From NCBI GenBank assembly GCA_019925105.1, contig JAHGAU010000015.1, positions 248,001 to 312,000 of the forward strand: a stretch of 64,000 nucleotides of DNA, given 5' to 3'. How positions within the stretch are numbered: the first letter of the stretch is position 1; each line of letters opens with the position of its first letter. This DNA comes from Niebla homalea. Lineage: Eukaryota > Ascomycota > Lecanoromycetes > Lecanorales > Ramalinaceae. This document shows positions 35,426 to 47,198 of the stretch, piece by piece. A program made the position numbers and the translations under genes. Below the pieces are notes generated by a model. That model saw nothing but the letters and a program-made list of their open reading frames with translations, did not search any database and had not been told where the DNA came from.

Positions 35426-36670
35426 TCACCTTACCCTACCCGATCCACCGCCCATCATGCCCGGTGGCGGCCCCTCATCCAAAATGACCTTGATCATCTC
35501 CATCGCATTACTCCCTCCCCTGCTCGGTCCATTCTCACCCTCATCCTCATCATCCCCTCCATCGCCACAATCCAACCCAATCAGCCCAGCCTTCAAAGCC
35601 GTAGAGCGGCTCTCAGTCGGCAAGATGGTCTCACCGAACCGGCCACTCCCCAACGTCTCCGAGTCCGCCCTGTTCATACCCCCTGGCGGCACAACATTTC
35701 CGCCCCCCTGCGGCCCAACATTACCGCCCCACGCACCATCATTACCACACTGTGGATGAGGAGCGGGACCATCCTCGCCACTTCCATGCCCTAGCCCCTC
35801 ATTTCCTGGCCCCTCACCTACCCCCGCCCGCTCTCCTGACCCCCCATCACCAACCACCCTTCCTGACCCCCTACTAACCACCCTTCCTGACCCCCTACTA
35901 ACCACCCTTCCTTCCCCACCACCACCACCACCACCGCTAACACCACCACCACAAACATACTCCCCCAACTCATCCTCCCCCCACGCACAGGGGTGAACAC
36001 ACCTCACCCCCCCCTCCTTCGTCTCCACGAACCCGCCCTCGAACTTCCGCGTCTTCTCAAACATCTCGTACCACCCCACCGGCTCCCCGCCCGCGCTGTA
36101 CCTCACCCCTTCCAGCAGACTGCCGCGATAGCCGGGTCCTCCTGCTTTACCACGGGCCGACGACGACGACGACCCAACGGGAGCGGATCGGTGGCCCCCG
36201 TTACCATTGAGGGGGAGGGACACGGTGGGCGCGGGTGCGGCGGCGGGGTGGTGCGGCGATTTGGGGGTGCCCATCGAGGTGGAGGTGGAGTCTGTGTTCT
36301 TGGCGTTGTGGTGCTGGTGCTGCTGGTGGTGCTGGTGCTGGTGGCTTGTTGCCAAGACGGCCATCTCCATGTCTTCTTCGCGGCTGGTGGTGGTGGGGTC
36401 CGTGAAGGTGGCGGCGGCGGCGGGCATGGAGGTTGGGGGTTGGGCGTACGTTTGCTGTTGCTGTTGCTGCTGATGTTGGCGAGACGCTTGGCGGCGGCGG
36501 TGGAAGATGTCGGCGATGCGGGATTTGGTGGGGGAGGGCGGGGGAGGGGGGAGCGTGTGGAGGAGGAAGGGGTCTTTGGTCATGGGCGGCAGGGTGGGAC
36601 GGGGGGTGTGGTTGAGGGGAGTGTCGATGGCGAGGCGGGAGGTTGTGCGGGTGAGGTGGAGGGATTCCAT
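35426..36670 (-). CDS. Uncharacterised low-complexity protein
   Basis: Single-exon frame of 414 residues from the ATG at 36670. I do not recognise it. The N-terminus has a basic segment (SPTKSRIADIFHRRRQ) followed by Gln and His/Gln runs. A more ordered central part contains YRGSLLEGVRYSAGGEPVGW, then YEMFEKTRKFEGGFVETK and a Cys-containing stretch, CVHPCAWGEDELGEYVCGGG. After this come Gly-rich repeats, including a 24-base tandem repeat (see 35853-35911), and an acidic C-terminus. The central block is the part most likely to be conserved. The opposite strand also has a long frame, but it follows the skewed base composition. Confidence 0.6.
   Translation of the reverse strand: MESLHLTRTTSRLAIDTPLNHTPRPTLPPMTKDPFLLHTLPPPPPSPTKSRIADIFHRRRQASRQHQQQQQQQTYAQPPTSMPAAAATFTDPTTTSREEDMEMAVLATSHQHQHHQQHQHHNAKNTDSTSTSMGTPKSPHHPAAAPAPTVSLPLNGNGGHRSAPVGSSSSSARGKAGGPGYRGSLLEGVRYSAGGEPVGWYEMFEKTRKFEGGFVETKEGGVRCVHPCAWGEDELGEYVCGGGVSGGGGGGGEGRVVSRGSGRVVSRGSGRVVGDGGSGERAGVGEGPGNEGLGHGSGEDGPAPHPQCGNDGAWGGNVGPQGGGNVVPPGGMNRADSETLGSGRFGETILPTESRSTALKAGLIGLDCGDGGDDEDEGENGPSRGGSNAMEMIKVILDEGPPPGMMGGGSGRVR
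35853..35911. repeat. 24-base tandem repeat, 2.5 copies
   Basis: Two perfect 24-base units at 35853-35876 and 35877-35900 plus a partial third. Lies inside the minus-strand low-complexity gene, where each unit encodes eight residues around GRVVSRGS. The length is a multiple of three, so copy number can change without breaking frame. Confidence 0.85.
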
Positions 36671-38605
36671 GGTCGGAAAGCGGTGGGGAATATAGAAGAA
36701 GTGTGATGGTTGAGAAGTTATGATAATGATAAATGAGAAACACAGAATCAATGAAATTGTAGGTAGGTAGAGCTTTGTACGAAATCGATTCTATCGTAGA
36801 AACAGCAAAGGCCAAAAACCAAGATCGAGGTAGATGGAGAGACGAGCCTCCACATTTGAGATGCCTTGTTGGCTAGCCACTCGGCTTACGCATCCTGCCA
36901 GGTTGTCGTCATTGCATTTACAGAGTTTTAAGCCTCCAAAGTCAACAATGGCTGAGTCACAATGTTGGGGAGATGGCGACGGAGGGAGGCCGTCATGATA
37001 AAATTCTACCTCAGTCTCGGGTCCCGGTCCAGACATGGAGATCGCCAGGCCCACGTGTCTCGGTTGTGGCGAGACCTGGTAGATCGTCAGTGGTCATGGT
37101 GGTCGCGCAGGTCAAGTCCACGGGTCGCCCAGCATGTCGGATAGTCGAACAGGTTCTAGGTCGAGCTTGGACGAGATCTGCATGTTACAACTCGACAATG
37201 GCACAAAGTCGTAGCAGTTGTCCACTGGGGCATCAGCAAGAACCTGTTGACATTCGAGCGGAGCAGCCTTTTTTGATTGTCACAAAAATCATATGCAAAA
37301 GCGGAGAGTGAGACATGGCGAGGATTGCAAACAAAGAGAGGCGCGAAGACGACGTTCGAAAAATCCGTACGTCGCAAATCATTTATTGATAGCCATATAC
37401 TGATAGCCTATTCAGGTCTGCTGCGGGGGGTGAGGTTGTTTCTCTCGCAAAGAGCCATCTCAAAAGTGGCATTTTACACAAAGTATAAAACATGTGACCA
37501 AGCATATACGATATGCATAAAATGATGACCGAAGAATTTGCAAGATTGTGCAAAACAGAGGTACCTACAACCTTGTTTCTTACAGCATAGAAAACGGTGT
37601 AGCTTTCCAGCCCCACAAGCCAAAAGCCTCATAGTGTCCGAGAATGCCTCCTCATGGATCTATGATTGGCTTGCGAAGTGGCTGAAGCTTCCTCGAGCAA
37701 AAGCATCCTCACAATCGCAAGGGTTGAGAGCTCGGTGATCAGCACGCAAAATATTTGCGAGCATGGCTTCGGATGCTCGGGGCTCCTTTGTTCCCGCTGC
37801 TCGTCACCATTGTGCCGGGCTCTTCATATGGTACCATTGCATAAATATAGCAAGCTTCCCTATGTGCATTGCTCCTTCGAGGTTCGAGAGGCCATCCTCT
37901 GGGTTAACGCTCGAATGCCACTGAGAGAGATTCTGCTGCTGCTGTCCGAGGATTTCTGAGGGTCAGTGAAACCTTGTTCACAGTGCCAGCAGTAATTCTA
38001 CATGTCCTAGAACTTGCAGTGTGCCAGAAGCGCCCCCGCAATAGCCTGGATTATCAAAGGCTGCCGCCTGAGTATCGCAGCAATCTTTTGCTCAGCAAGG
38101 TTGTAGCAGTGGCTGATCTGAAAAGCCTCAGCAAATCGCATACTCACCTTTCCCCCAATCAATTGAGAACGTGCCGTCTGCATGCTTTCTCGTTGTCGCC
38201 TAGTCCATATCCATAGGATGCCTCAGGACGCCGGAGGCCATAGGAGCTCCATGCCACGGCAGCCACAAACCATACGAGAGTTGGGGACGAGGGTATATAA
38301 GGAGCAGCGGTCCCCCCTCATTCTTCCTTCTTCACCTTTCACCTTAGCTTTTTAGACATACCGAAGTCTTCATTTTAGATCATAGCAAGCTTTATAGACT
38401 CTTTACTCAACCAATACAAACAAATTGCTATTGATCTTGCCACATTGCTGTCCACGTGCACTCACCGTCGCTATACTACCACTTACTCACACTTACTCTC
38501 ACGACATCACAGTCCTTCTGCTGCTGTTGTCAGTCAGTTATAGATACTGTACTATAGTTCCTCAACCTGAACAACTTACGTACCACTCTTTCGCCACATC
38601 ACACC
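36671..38605. other. Long intergenic region with promoter of the next gene
   Basis: About 1.9 kb between divergent genes. No supported coding sequence; short frames only. The last 350 bases look like a promoter with a TATA box and a C/T-rich leader. Confidence 0.6.
38294..38300 (+). promoter_or_regulatory. TATA box candidate
   Basis: TATATAA followed by GGAGC, about 305 bases upstream of the ATG at 38606. The sequence after it turns C/T-rich, as at many fungal transcription starts. Position and context suit a core promoter with a leader of about 270 bases. Confidence 0.5.
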
Positions 38606-39514
38606 ATGTCTCAGTACTCAGCTACCACCACGTTCCCCCTCGACCTCGTCCAATTCTACAAGCAAGATCTCGAGCAGAGCGAAGGCCATATCAGCCTTAG
38701 CAGAATGTATGATTACATCAGCGAGCTGCAAGAGTGCAGTCTATACGTCAGCAAGCTGTACGACACCGCCAATCTTACCATGATCGCGGAGGAACGTCAG
38801 CAGACATTGGATGCAGAGTTTAAGATAGGATGGGCATTCATCGCCACAGCCTTCCCCCTGATGGCAAATAAAGAGCCTCTTAACCGCGCCTTCTTGGACT
38901 TATGTCATTACACTCAACATCGTCAAAACCAGATCGACAACGTCAAGGAATTCGCAGTGAAAATGCAGAAGCAGACGATTGCCTTTGCTAGCCAAGATCT
39001 CAGTCTCTGGAAAGCATTCGAAGCAATGGCCCAAGCAGATGGCGTCATACTAAATGAGATGGCCGAGCATGATCCAGATCTATCACAACGCGACCTCAAC
39101 GACGCCGGCATCGAAAGACTGTGCGAGATCTATGATCAGTGCGAAGACATGAAAGCGGCCATCGAAGAAGAAGTCGAGGAGTTCATTGCGGCAATGGCGC
39201 ATATGCTGGTCAAGTACGACGAGACAGCAGCTCGCATGACGCGGGAGGGGCGTGGCGCGCCGACCTCCTACCTGTTACTGAACACTGCGGCACTCCTACG
39301 GAGCGGTTTGATGCAGACGGGCATTCCTTACCAGTACATGGATCACCCAGACAGCCGCAAGTATCTAAGGGTGGTTCGAAACTTCTTTGAGCAATGGACG
39401 GAGGAAGAGGAGAATGTCTTGGCGCTTGGCTTCATGCAGATGTTCTGCTATGTTGCTCCTTGGGGAGAAACGGGGTCGGGCGGGGCTGAAGTCCGTACAC
39501 AAGGTGGCGCCTGA
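38606..39514 (+). CDS. Uncharacterised helical protein
   Basis: Single exon, 302 residues, from an ATG in good context (CACC before it) after a TATA-bearing promoter. No domain recognised. The composition is that of a soluble, mostly alpha-helical protein: MYDYISELQECSLYVSKLYD, a Gln-rich helix, then an acidic stretch around EEEVEEFIAAMAHMLVKYDE. There is a Leu-rich patch (SYLLLNTAALLRSGLM) but no signal peptide or clear membrane span. The last 15 residues (GETGSGGAEVRTQGGA) look unlike the rest, so a missed 3' intron is possible. Cytosolic location is inferred from the lack of targeting signals. Confidence 0.72.
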   Translation: MSQYSATTTFPLDLVQFYKQDLEQSEGHISLSRMYDYISELQECSLYVSKLYDTANLTMIAEERQQTLDAEFKIGWAFIATAFPLMANKEPLNRAFLDLCHYTQHRQNQIDNVKEFAVKMQKQTIAFASQDLSLWKAFEAMAQADGVILNEMAEHDPDLSQRDLNDAGIERLCEIYDQCEDMKAAIEEEVEEFIAAMAHMLVKYDETAARMTREGRGAPTSYLLLNTAALLRSGLMQTGIPYQYMDHPDSRKYLRVVRNFFEQWTEEEENVLALGFMQMFCYVAPWGETGSGGAEVRTQGGA

Positions 39515-40139
39515 TTCTTGGACCGTTGAGGAGGAGTTTGAAATTTGTCTTGATCGTTTGGAATTTTTGGGTCAAGCTTGGGACTTGTTTGCGTTATAGT
39601 TGGGTAATTCGAATCATCATTGCATCGTCAAGGAGCTATCTTGGTGTTTTTGGGATCGGGTCTGATACTGTATGGAGCTAGAAATGTCATTGATTGTATT
39701 GGATACACAGCAGATTGAGATGATACCTTTTGAACAATCAATACTGTTCTTTGCTTGACTGATCAGATTCCCTCGTGGTGCTACCTACGCCTGATTTCCT
39801 ATCTCATGTTGCAGTCGTTTCATTGCATCTGTAGCAACTCAGTACATCATCCGATCAGATGTTAGCCTGCGTCTGTCATGTGGCTTTATGATCAAGGGAA
39901 TGTATGAAAATCAAAGACCAAATCTGTTGTTTCTCCATCTCCTGAAGTCAATCTTTAGAGTCTCAATCCCGCGATTCGCTAGCCGCGCTCCTCGGCATCC
40001 GATTTGTCGAATTGACGTCAGAGAGCTTGGCGGATGAGACTCCTCAAATTCACCTCTTTCACTTCCAAGACGTCTCACACTTCCAATTGATCTTCAACAA
40101 AAAATCTCATAGCTTCAAAAGTTCCATCGCGACCCCAGT
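39515..40139. other. Intergenic, SOD2 promoter
   Basis: About 625 bases, tandem orientation on both sides. Contains the 3' flank of the helical protein gene and the presumed SOD2 promoter. No gene. Confidence 0.6.
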
Positions 40140-40968
40140 ATGACTTCCATCCTCCTCCGCAACACCACAGCCGCTCGCGGCGCCCTCCGTGGCCTGCCCA
40201 AGCTCGCCAAACCGGCATCCACATCCTTCACGAGAGGGAAAGCCACACTTCCCGATCTACCGTGTATGCTCTCCATCCCCTGACATTCGCTCCGCCTACC
40301 AAACCGTTTCCCCTCCGCCACATTCCCAAACAGCATCGCCATTGAATCCCCTAGGCTATCCTCCCCCCCCCCAAACCACCCGCTAACAGAGTGTATCTAT
40401 CCCAGACGACTACGCCGCCCTCGAACCCACCATCTCGGGCCGAATCATGGAGCTCCACCACAAGAACCACCACCAGACGTACGTGAACTCCTACAACACC
40501 GCGTGCGAAAAACTCTACTCGGCCTCCACCACCGATTCCCCCGCCGCCCAGATCGCGCTGCAACCGCTCATCAACTTCCACGGCGGCGGCCACATCAACC
40601 ACTCCCTCTTCTGGGAGAACCTGGCCCCCGCCAACGCGGGCGGCGGCGGTGCGCCGAGCGGAGCGTTGGGGAAGGCCGTGGATGAGACGTATGGGGGGTT
40701 GGAGGGGTTGAAGAAGGTGATGAATGCGAAGCTCGCGGGGATCCAGGGGAGTGGGTGGTGTTGGCTGGTGAAGGATACGGAGACGGGGCAGATCGGGGTG
40801 AGGACGTATGCGAATCAGGATCCGGTGGTGGGGCAGTATGTGCCGTTGCTCGGTGTGGATGCGTGGGAGCATGCGTATTATTTGCAGTATCAGAACCGGA
40901 AGGCGGAGTATTTTGGGGCGATCTGGGATGTGGTCAATTGGAAGACGGTGGAGAAGAGGTTTGAATGA
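40140..40968 (+). CDS. SOD2: Mitochondrial manganese superoxide dismutase
   Basis: Converts superoxide to hydrogen peroxide and oxygen in the mitochondrial matrix. Exons 40140-40263 and 40406-40968 (142-base intron, phase 1, CTAAC branch) give 228 residues. The first 34 or so residues are a basic presequence (LLRNTTAARGALRGLPKLAK). The mature protein starts at about ATLPDLPYDYAALEP. Metal ligands are all visible: His in MELHHKNHH (about residue 59), His in GGGHINHSLFW, and Asp and His in GVDAWEHAYYLQY. The GGG before HINHS and the Gln/Trp pattern fit the Mn form rather than the Fe form. Length is normal for a fungal mitochondrial enzyme. Confidence 0.96.
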
Positions 40969-41109
40969 TTTTGGGGCTGGGAAAAGCGTTTGGGGTTGAG
41001 ATATATGTACAAGATTGGCAATGCATCTGACCGGAGCGGGTTTGAAGGTCCTGAATCGCGTTGCGCCCTTCATGCCACGCTTTTATGTGAATTGCCGATC
41101 GAAAATAAT

Positions 41110-43285
41110 TTAATCGCCAATAAGGCAAAGCACCAGCTCATCCCTTCCACTCGTCCCAGCACCGTTGCGACTGACATTCGGAAACCTAACACCCTCCTCT
41201 CTAACAACGCGCAGACTCCAGTACGAGACCTGCATTGTGAACAAAGGATCACTGTATATCGATTCGCTGTGCTTCTGACAATGGATACCAATAGCCTCAT
41301 GGTACGACTCCAGGACAGCAAACATGTCCTCATTAGTTGAGTCCTGGCAGGGGATCTCTACTCCAAAGGGATTGCCGTAAACGTCCTCCATAGAATGTAG
41401 CCCTGGCAGAGGAATGTTAGTCCTCGAGAACACTATCGCTTCGATGCGTTACGTACAAGACTGTATGGCGTTCATAGGCGAGCCGGTCTCCTTGTTACTT
41501 CTTGCAGATTCGGTTCTCTTATCAAAAAGGATGAATCCGCATAGCCTAGTAGTTCAAGATCAGCTTCATCATCCTCAACCCTGACCCTCGCCCCCTCTCC
41601 TTCGCCCCCTCTGATATTCCTAGAAAGCGCAGACTCACCACAATGCAAAAGCACATTCCTCTCCAGCCCTCTCTTGTATCTTTCGCGGATCACGGGTTCC
41701 TAGAGCAACATGGATCAGGCTGCGGAAGTCCCTCCTCAGCGCTTTTGGTCCATCATTCAGAATATAGTCGAGACGGAGGATCAAGAGTTGATTATTAAGT
41801 AACGCTTGTAGCATCCCTCGCAGCTCCATCAGGACGCCAGTCAAGATCGCCAGTTGGCCCGATCGATAGGTGCTGGCGAGGTGATAACGGTAGCGCGAGG
41901 ATGGTGATGCCGATTCCGGGTCTTGAAGTGTGATGGTATTTTCTAGGATTGATGAGATGGTGTTTTCGAGGAGCATGTAGATTGCTGTTGCGACGTGGAG
42001 CTTGTTGCGGCCTGGCGGAGACCCACTGTCAATGACTGTACTTAGGTTCATTTGTAATTTTTAGAGGAAGTATCACCGAGGCCAATCAGGCGTAGATAGT
42101 ACAGGAATTATGTATTCTTTCAGAATACTTACATAGGTCCTCGGATCCTACTTTCAACGAGTCTTGGGAACGCGCCCAAACGCAATCTCCTCTGTCCTTT
42201 TCCCTTTCATTCTCAACCGCGATCGAGAAGTTTGTGAGGAAATGTGATGAATATCTGTGTGTCATCCGAGTCTCTGCCTTTTCGGTAGGCTCAGGTGGCA
42301 GCAAGGGTCGGCTCATATTGAAGTATACACAATGCTGCTCTATACCATCTACATCAGCGTTAGAGCTGCCCATCTGCCGCTTTTCCCTTTCATCGCGAAT
42401 CTTCTTCGACGTTGAATTGTTGAAGCCTAAATCGATCGTATCGCCACCAGTATCTGGCTTGCAGAAGCCGTAGCCTATGATCAACTCTACGTTACTCTTT
42501 GGCCCATAGTTGTTATATATCTCTTGGCCAGCGTCTATCACTTCCTCGGTCTTAATGATGCTACCATCTGAACCGAATTCCCAATCGACCTTGGCGGTTT
42601 CCGAATGATTCAACATGTCTAGACCAGGGATCAAGACTGGCGAGTCGATCGTAGGATCGGACAATGCTGAGGCGGTGAAGCTTCGAGACGATAGCATCGT
42701 GGCTGCCCAAAGGTAAAGATCCCTAGTATATTTGTGAGATATTTCGGTCAATGTGGGACGGACCCAGACCAACCATGTCCACGTTTCCCATACTGTCTGC
42801 TCGTCGTTGTGTCTCAGCATGCTCAAAGCCGAATGGTACTCATTTTGCCATCCTCTCTTCCTCTCTGCAGCTGCTCTCCCCAGATTCGTCCCCTGAAGCC
42901 AAGCAAGTTCATCTTGCTCCCACCACATTGGCGTATGGAAACCACTTTTACATTCGGGGCTCGGAAGGCATTGGATGTATGGATACCAGAAGGACCGCTT
43001 CCCAAGCAAATATTGTTCAATGAGAAAAAGACGAAGCACAACGGTCTGACTGAAACCCCTGCCTTTTAGACATTGCAAGATTCGTGACTCACGTGCATTC
43101 AGGAAAGAAATAGTCAACTTGTGGGGACAGAAGATGATTTTTGATTCGGACTCCTTCTCGGGAACAATGGAAGGGCCATCGGGCTTCACCCTCAAGCAAT
43201 AGCCATCAGAATGCTGAAGCTCAGCCAGGGGATTGATGTATCCACCATTGGATGTGAACCAGTCTAGGAACGGTGTTGGGTCCAT
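41110..43285 (-). CDS. SET-domain protein (putative lysine methyltransferase)
   Basis: Four exons in transcription order: 42133-43285, 41639-42035, 41457-41545 and 41110-41402. Introns are 97, 93 and 54 bases, phases agree, and the product is 643 residues. The SET core has LIPGLDMLNHSE (the Asn-His pair that binds S-adenosylmethionine) and EIYNNYGPKSNVELIIGYGF (the catalytic-Tyr region), both typical of the SETD3/Rubisco-LSMT-like class that methylates non-histone proteins. The N-terminal part (FLDWFTSNGGYINP... FWYPYIQCLP) also fits this class. The C-terminal half is helical and would form the substrate-binding part, though I see no clear domain. The 3' exons were placed from coding character (SPMNAIQSWLHSMEDVYG), so the last junctions are less sure. 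Substrate unknown. Confidence 0.82.
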
Positions 43286-44350
43286 TGATTATCGACTTGA
43301 GGTTCATGGCTTGTTGCCTCCTTTATCGTAGAAGTGAATAATCCTCCCGAAGCCATAACAAATAACGGCTGATCATCGCCAGATCAATAGAACCGCATTC
43401 GCCCGAGCAATTTGCAGCCTGCATCTGACAATGCGTTATGCAGAACTGTCAGCTCAGGCCGAATTGGCACGCTAGCCGAGATTGAGTTCACGCTACCCAG
43501 TCTTGCCAGTAAAGCATTGATTTTGACTTTGCGCTAGTAACCTAGCGCTCTATAAATTTACCGGAAATCGAACGGTCGTTTTTGGTGGTGACACCCCCCA
43601 ATGCTCCACGACCTCATGACGAATGCCTTTTTGGGAATAGCAGCCGTCATGCCGCGCGCTTCTATCGCGTTTGATGTAGTGAGGTTGGATTGTCGTCACG
43701 GGGACGGGTACCACGATGGCAAGCGCGTTGACAAGCGGCGTGTATGTTCAAGGGCCGCAGTGCAGTCGCCGATTAACGAATGCCAAATATATTTACGTTC
43801 TAGAATATAATCGAATGTTCATGTACACCAAGCATCTTCATTTATTCCCGCCTTGTCACTAGTCTACACCATAGTTTGTGTTGGTCATTTGGTATTGTCT
43901 GTAGTGTTCACTGACTCATTTATCAGTCTATACGTTCGAATGCACAGCTTTCGCTATGTCGCGGAGATTAAAAGAAATGGTTGACACGTCCATTGCAAAT
44001 GCAGAGGCGCGTGCACGCACACAGTTTGTGCTTCGACCAGTATATACAATGATCACAGATCACGGCTCATCCGCCCAAGAACATAATATGCCAGGCGCTG
44101 CAGATCAACGCTAACACAAAAATAGGGTGCATCGAAGGTCCTCCGAGGTTGAGCGATGCAGCTTCTGCGTTTGAGATATTGAAGGTAGTGGCGGCAGCGA
44201 TAGTGGTCCTTGAAATTATATACCGTGTTCCTCAAGCAGCTTCGTACTAATTTCTGGATGCTACGCCTTGATGTCTCTGGTGTCAAGCGCGGTTTGGGTT
44301 TCCAGGCTCATTTATTATGGCCCGATCAGTGATATCCGGGAGGTGCGTTC
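43286..44350. other. Intergenic
   Basis: About 1.1 kb. Promoter side of the SET gene and 3' flank of the Est1-like gene. No supported gene. Confidence 0.55.
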
Positions 44351-46521
44351 TCAAGTTACAGCTGGCGTATTGATGTTCGGGTCGCCAGCTGTAAAGGGTG
44401 GCGACGGGCCAGCTAAAGCCTGCTGCCCTAGTCTCCTCTGGATGATGGGGACAGTTATTACAGTGACCCCAAGCGCAAGGCTTACACTTGGTAAAGACAA
44501 CGTGAGTATATCCTTCTGGGATACCGCCAGGTTGTTTGGCGTAATTGCTCGGACAACGCAAATGTCAAAGCCTGTAGCCAATATGATTGAGCCAAGACTC
44601 GCCCTAAGATCCAAGAATTAGCATTGGGTCTTGGGGGAGCGACATTTTGATTATTACCATCTTGGTACCTGCAGCTTGGCAGAGGCTGCATGGAAGTACT
44701 GCCAGGTGGAGATAGTCCATAGCATCAGGACACTGCTTGAGTGTGAGTCTAGCTGATCCATCTGGGCAACAAGGAGTACACTCACATGAAGCGCAGGCCT
44801 TTCGAGGTAGTGTCGTCATTGGCAATTGACCACCAACCCAAGGACTGGACACTCATGGCTATTCCATGAGTCGTTATTGGGCCTTGAAGTTTCGATACAT
44901 ACTGAGCTGCTCCAACGAAGAGCCCCGCTGAGAGTAGGTACAGTAGACCTACATAAAAGTTTTCGTAGGAGATTGCTGAAGTCTCTGGCTGAGTGGCACT
45001 TGTTGGCATGGCCACGCTTACTCGTAGGAGACTGGCCCCTAAGACTAGACGTTGGACCATATTCAGAATTGGCGAACTCTGAAATGTTGTTCGTTGCCGA
45101 AGAGTCGACAGTCCTATCTGCTCAGCTTCTGCTGGATCGATGATGGTGTGAGCGTCCCTGGTGATAGAAGCTGGATTTATATCGTCCCACCAAGGTCGTT
45201 TGGAATCTGGATTCCGCATCGGAAAGTCTTCGGACAGTCGTCCGGAGCATGAAGCTCTAATCTTGTCGGTGGTGGTCCCATCCACGTACTGCCAGATGGT
45301 CGTCCTGGAGGCAGACTTGTTCAGGTCATCATCTTCGGGTATTTTCTTCTCGGGTGCTATCATGATATCTTTATAATAGCTCTCCAATGACAGTAGGAGT
45401 TCCTGATAGCTTGGAACTTCATGGTCCTGGTCATGATCATAGCCGTCATCAGCATGATATGTCGTGTTGCTGTCGCCAGGCCGAGATCGAGAGCCTCGAT
45501 CTTGCTGGCGGTAGTTGCTTTGCTGACAATACTGCTGATTTTGAGAGTAACGAGGGATCTGTTGATTTAAGAAGCCCCCCTGATTGGCTCGTTTCTCGCC
45601 GGCTCTCAGCCCATGCTTGTATCCAGCTTCAATATTTCCCAGGAGGACTGGATTCGATAGCATTCGAATAATTGCTTGAGCAGACTCGAAAGAGACACAG
45701 GAGCTCGGCGGCTTTGTAAGCTTTGATAGATTCTCTAACACGTGGATCCTTTCTAGGATCGCAGAAGGGATCGCAGCGATAGCAGCCTTTCGATCCTCCA
45801 TGTTGGGTCTATAGTACTCTCTGACTACCTCTGCCCAGGTCCTTTTCCCCTCGTCCTCAATGGCCATTCGGTAACGAGCAAGATCTCCTAGGCATTCAAT
45901 CCAAGAATCCTCAAAGGAAGGTACTGTTTCAAAAAGCAGAGCCATTATGCTGTAAGCTATGTAGATGAAAGCCAGCATGTGCTCTAACGATCCTGGGAGA
46001 CGATGTTGTAAGACTTCTAAGAATCCATGGATCCCATGGCGCCACATCCGAGCAGGCATAATGTATTTTGCCGCTAGCTTACTCAAGTTGTAACTAGCAG
46101 ACGGGTGCTGGCTTGCTAGAAAGAAGTCGTGATGCTCGTGCAACAATTGCTTGTGCAGAGCAATCAACGATCTCCATTGATCACGGGTGACAGGATTTTC
46201 CTTAGCCAACTCCATATTCTGGGCCCACATCTTTTGCCGTTCGTCAACTTCGATGCATTTAGCTTCGACCATGACGAGGCCCGCATAGACACCTTTCACC
46301 TCGACAACAAGCTGGTCATGGCTGATTGGCCTTGTCTCTGGCTGTCGAAGCATGGCATGGCCTCCTTGTCGCGGGAAGACGGGGTCTCCAGGCGCCTGGC
46401 GAGCGCCTAGCGCTAACTCACCCCTCCACCCTTGAGCTTTGGTCCTCTTAGGTAGAGGAAATGGTTGTTGTAACGCTAGCGTGGACTGCGAGTGTGCGTG
46501 AGGGTAGTCATCAAGAGCCAT
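44351..46521 (-). CDS. Est1-like core protein with C-terminal membrane helices
   Basis: Exons in transcription order: 44786-46521, 44658-44732 and 44351-44603, with introns of 53 and 53 bases and phases agreeing, give 687 residues. The middle of the protein (about 130-250) carries the block seen in many fungal 'Est1-type DNA/RNA-binding' proteins: LHKQLLHEHHDFFLASQHPS, KYIMPARMWRHGIHGFLE, HRLPGSLEHML, then ETVPSFEDSWIECLGDLARY. After MAIEDE the usual continuation of that domain is lost and replaced by unrelated sequence, a Gln/Tyr-rich linker, then about four or five hydrophobic segments (around FYVGLLYLLSAGLFVGAAQY, IVLMLWTISTWQY, SLGSIILATGF, SLALGVTVITVP). So a partial helical domain sits on a membrane anchor. 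Function unknown; a telomere or RNA-decay role should not be assumed. Start could be further upstream. Confidence 0.72.
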
Positions 46522-46814
46522 TGCTTCGTCAGATGCACTAAGCGCAGTTGGACAAGGCCCCAGTCATTCGGCAATTCACCAGCGCGTGAAGGGACGAGGA
46601 AAGCTTCCGGTACCGATACGTCTGTGGGCATGTCAGCTAATTGCACAGTCATTACCAACAGGACAAATTAAAAGATGTGTTCAAGCGGACCGGACAGCCA
46701 AATGTGGTGGACACCTCGCTGACCACGCCCAGGGGGCCTCACCCTGAAGATTGAAGAGTGGATATGGGTGTAGCAAGACTAAGAAAAGTCAAGGGGAAAA
46801 GTGTTGATATTTGT
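46522..46814. other. Intergenic before the minisatellite
   Basis: About 290 bases. May contain a short first exon of the Est1-like gene (a frame with VSVPEAFLVPSRAG at about 46560-46620, followed by a GTGAAT donor), but phases do not agree with the main exon. Confidence 0.4.
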
Positions 46815-47198
46815 ATGCTCGGGCATCAGGGTGGGGCAGGGACAAGCAGGCGAACGTAGCCAATTAGAGATACAAGATGCTCGCGCATCAGGTGGGGCAG
46901 GGACAAGCAGGAATAAGGCTTGTGGCTCTGGATGTACGTGAAATGCTTTCTAAGTATCGAACGTAGCCAATTAGCGATACAAGATGCTCGCGCATCAGGG
47001 TGGGGCAGGGACAAGCAGGAATAAGGCTTGTGGCTCTGGATGTACGTGAAATGCTTTCTAAGTATCGAACGTAGCCAATTAGCGATACAAGATGCTCGCG
47101 CATCAGGGTGGGGCAGGATAAGCAGGAATAAGGCTAGTAGCTCTGGATGTACGTGAACTGCTTTCTAAGCATCGAACGTAGCCAATTAGCGATGCAAG
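46815..47198. repeat. 108-base minisatellite, about 3.5 copies
   Basis: Units begin with ATGCTCGSGCATCAGG at 46815, 46877, 46984 and 47092; unit lengths are about 62, 107, 108 and 107 bases. The first unit lacks the middle 45 or so bases. Units 2 and 3 are almost identical; unit 4 has drifted (AAGGCTAGTAGC in place of AAGGCTTGTGGC). The high identity suggests recent amplification. The short minus-strand frames crossing it are artefacts. Confidence 0.93.

Noticed and set aside
35993..36706. 237-codon plus-strand Gly/Val-rich frame
   Set aside because: Antisense to the low-complexity gene and explained by GC skew.
43082..43125. Possible short intron in the SET gene (GTGAGT donor)
   Set aside because: Available acceptors give introns of 34 or 43 bases that break the phase, while the unspliced frame is open and coherent.
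46888..47103. Short minus-strand frames with internally repeated peptides
   Set aside because: They are the translation of the 108-base minisatellite, not a gene.
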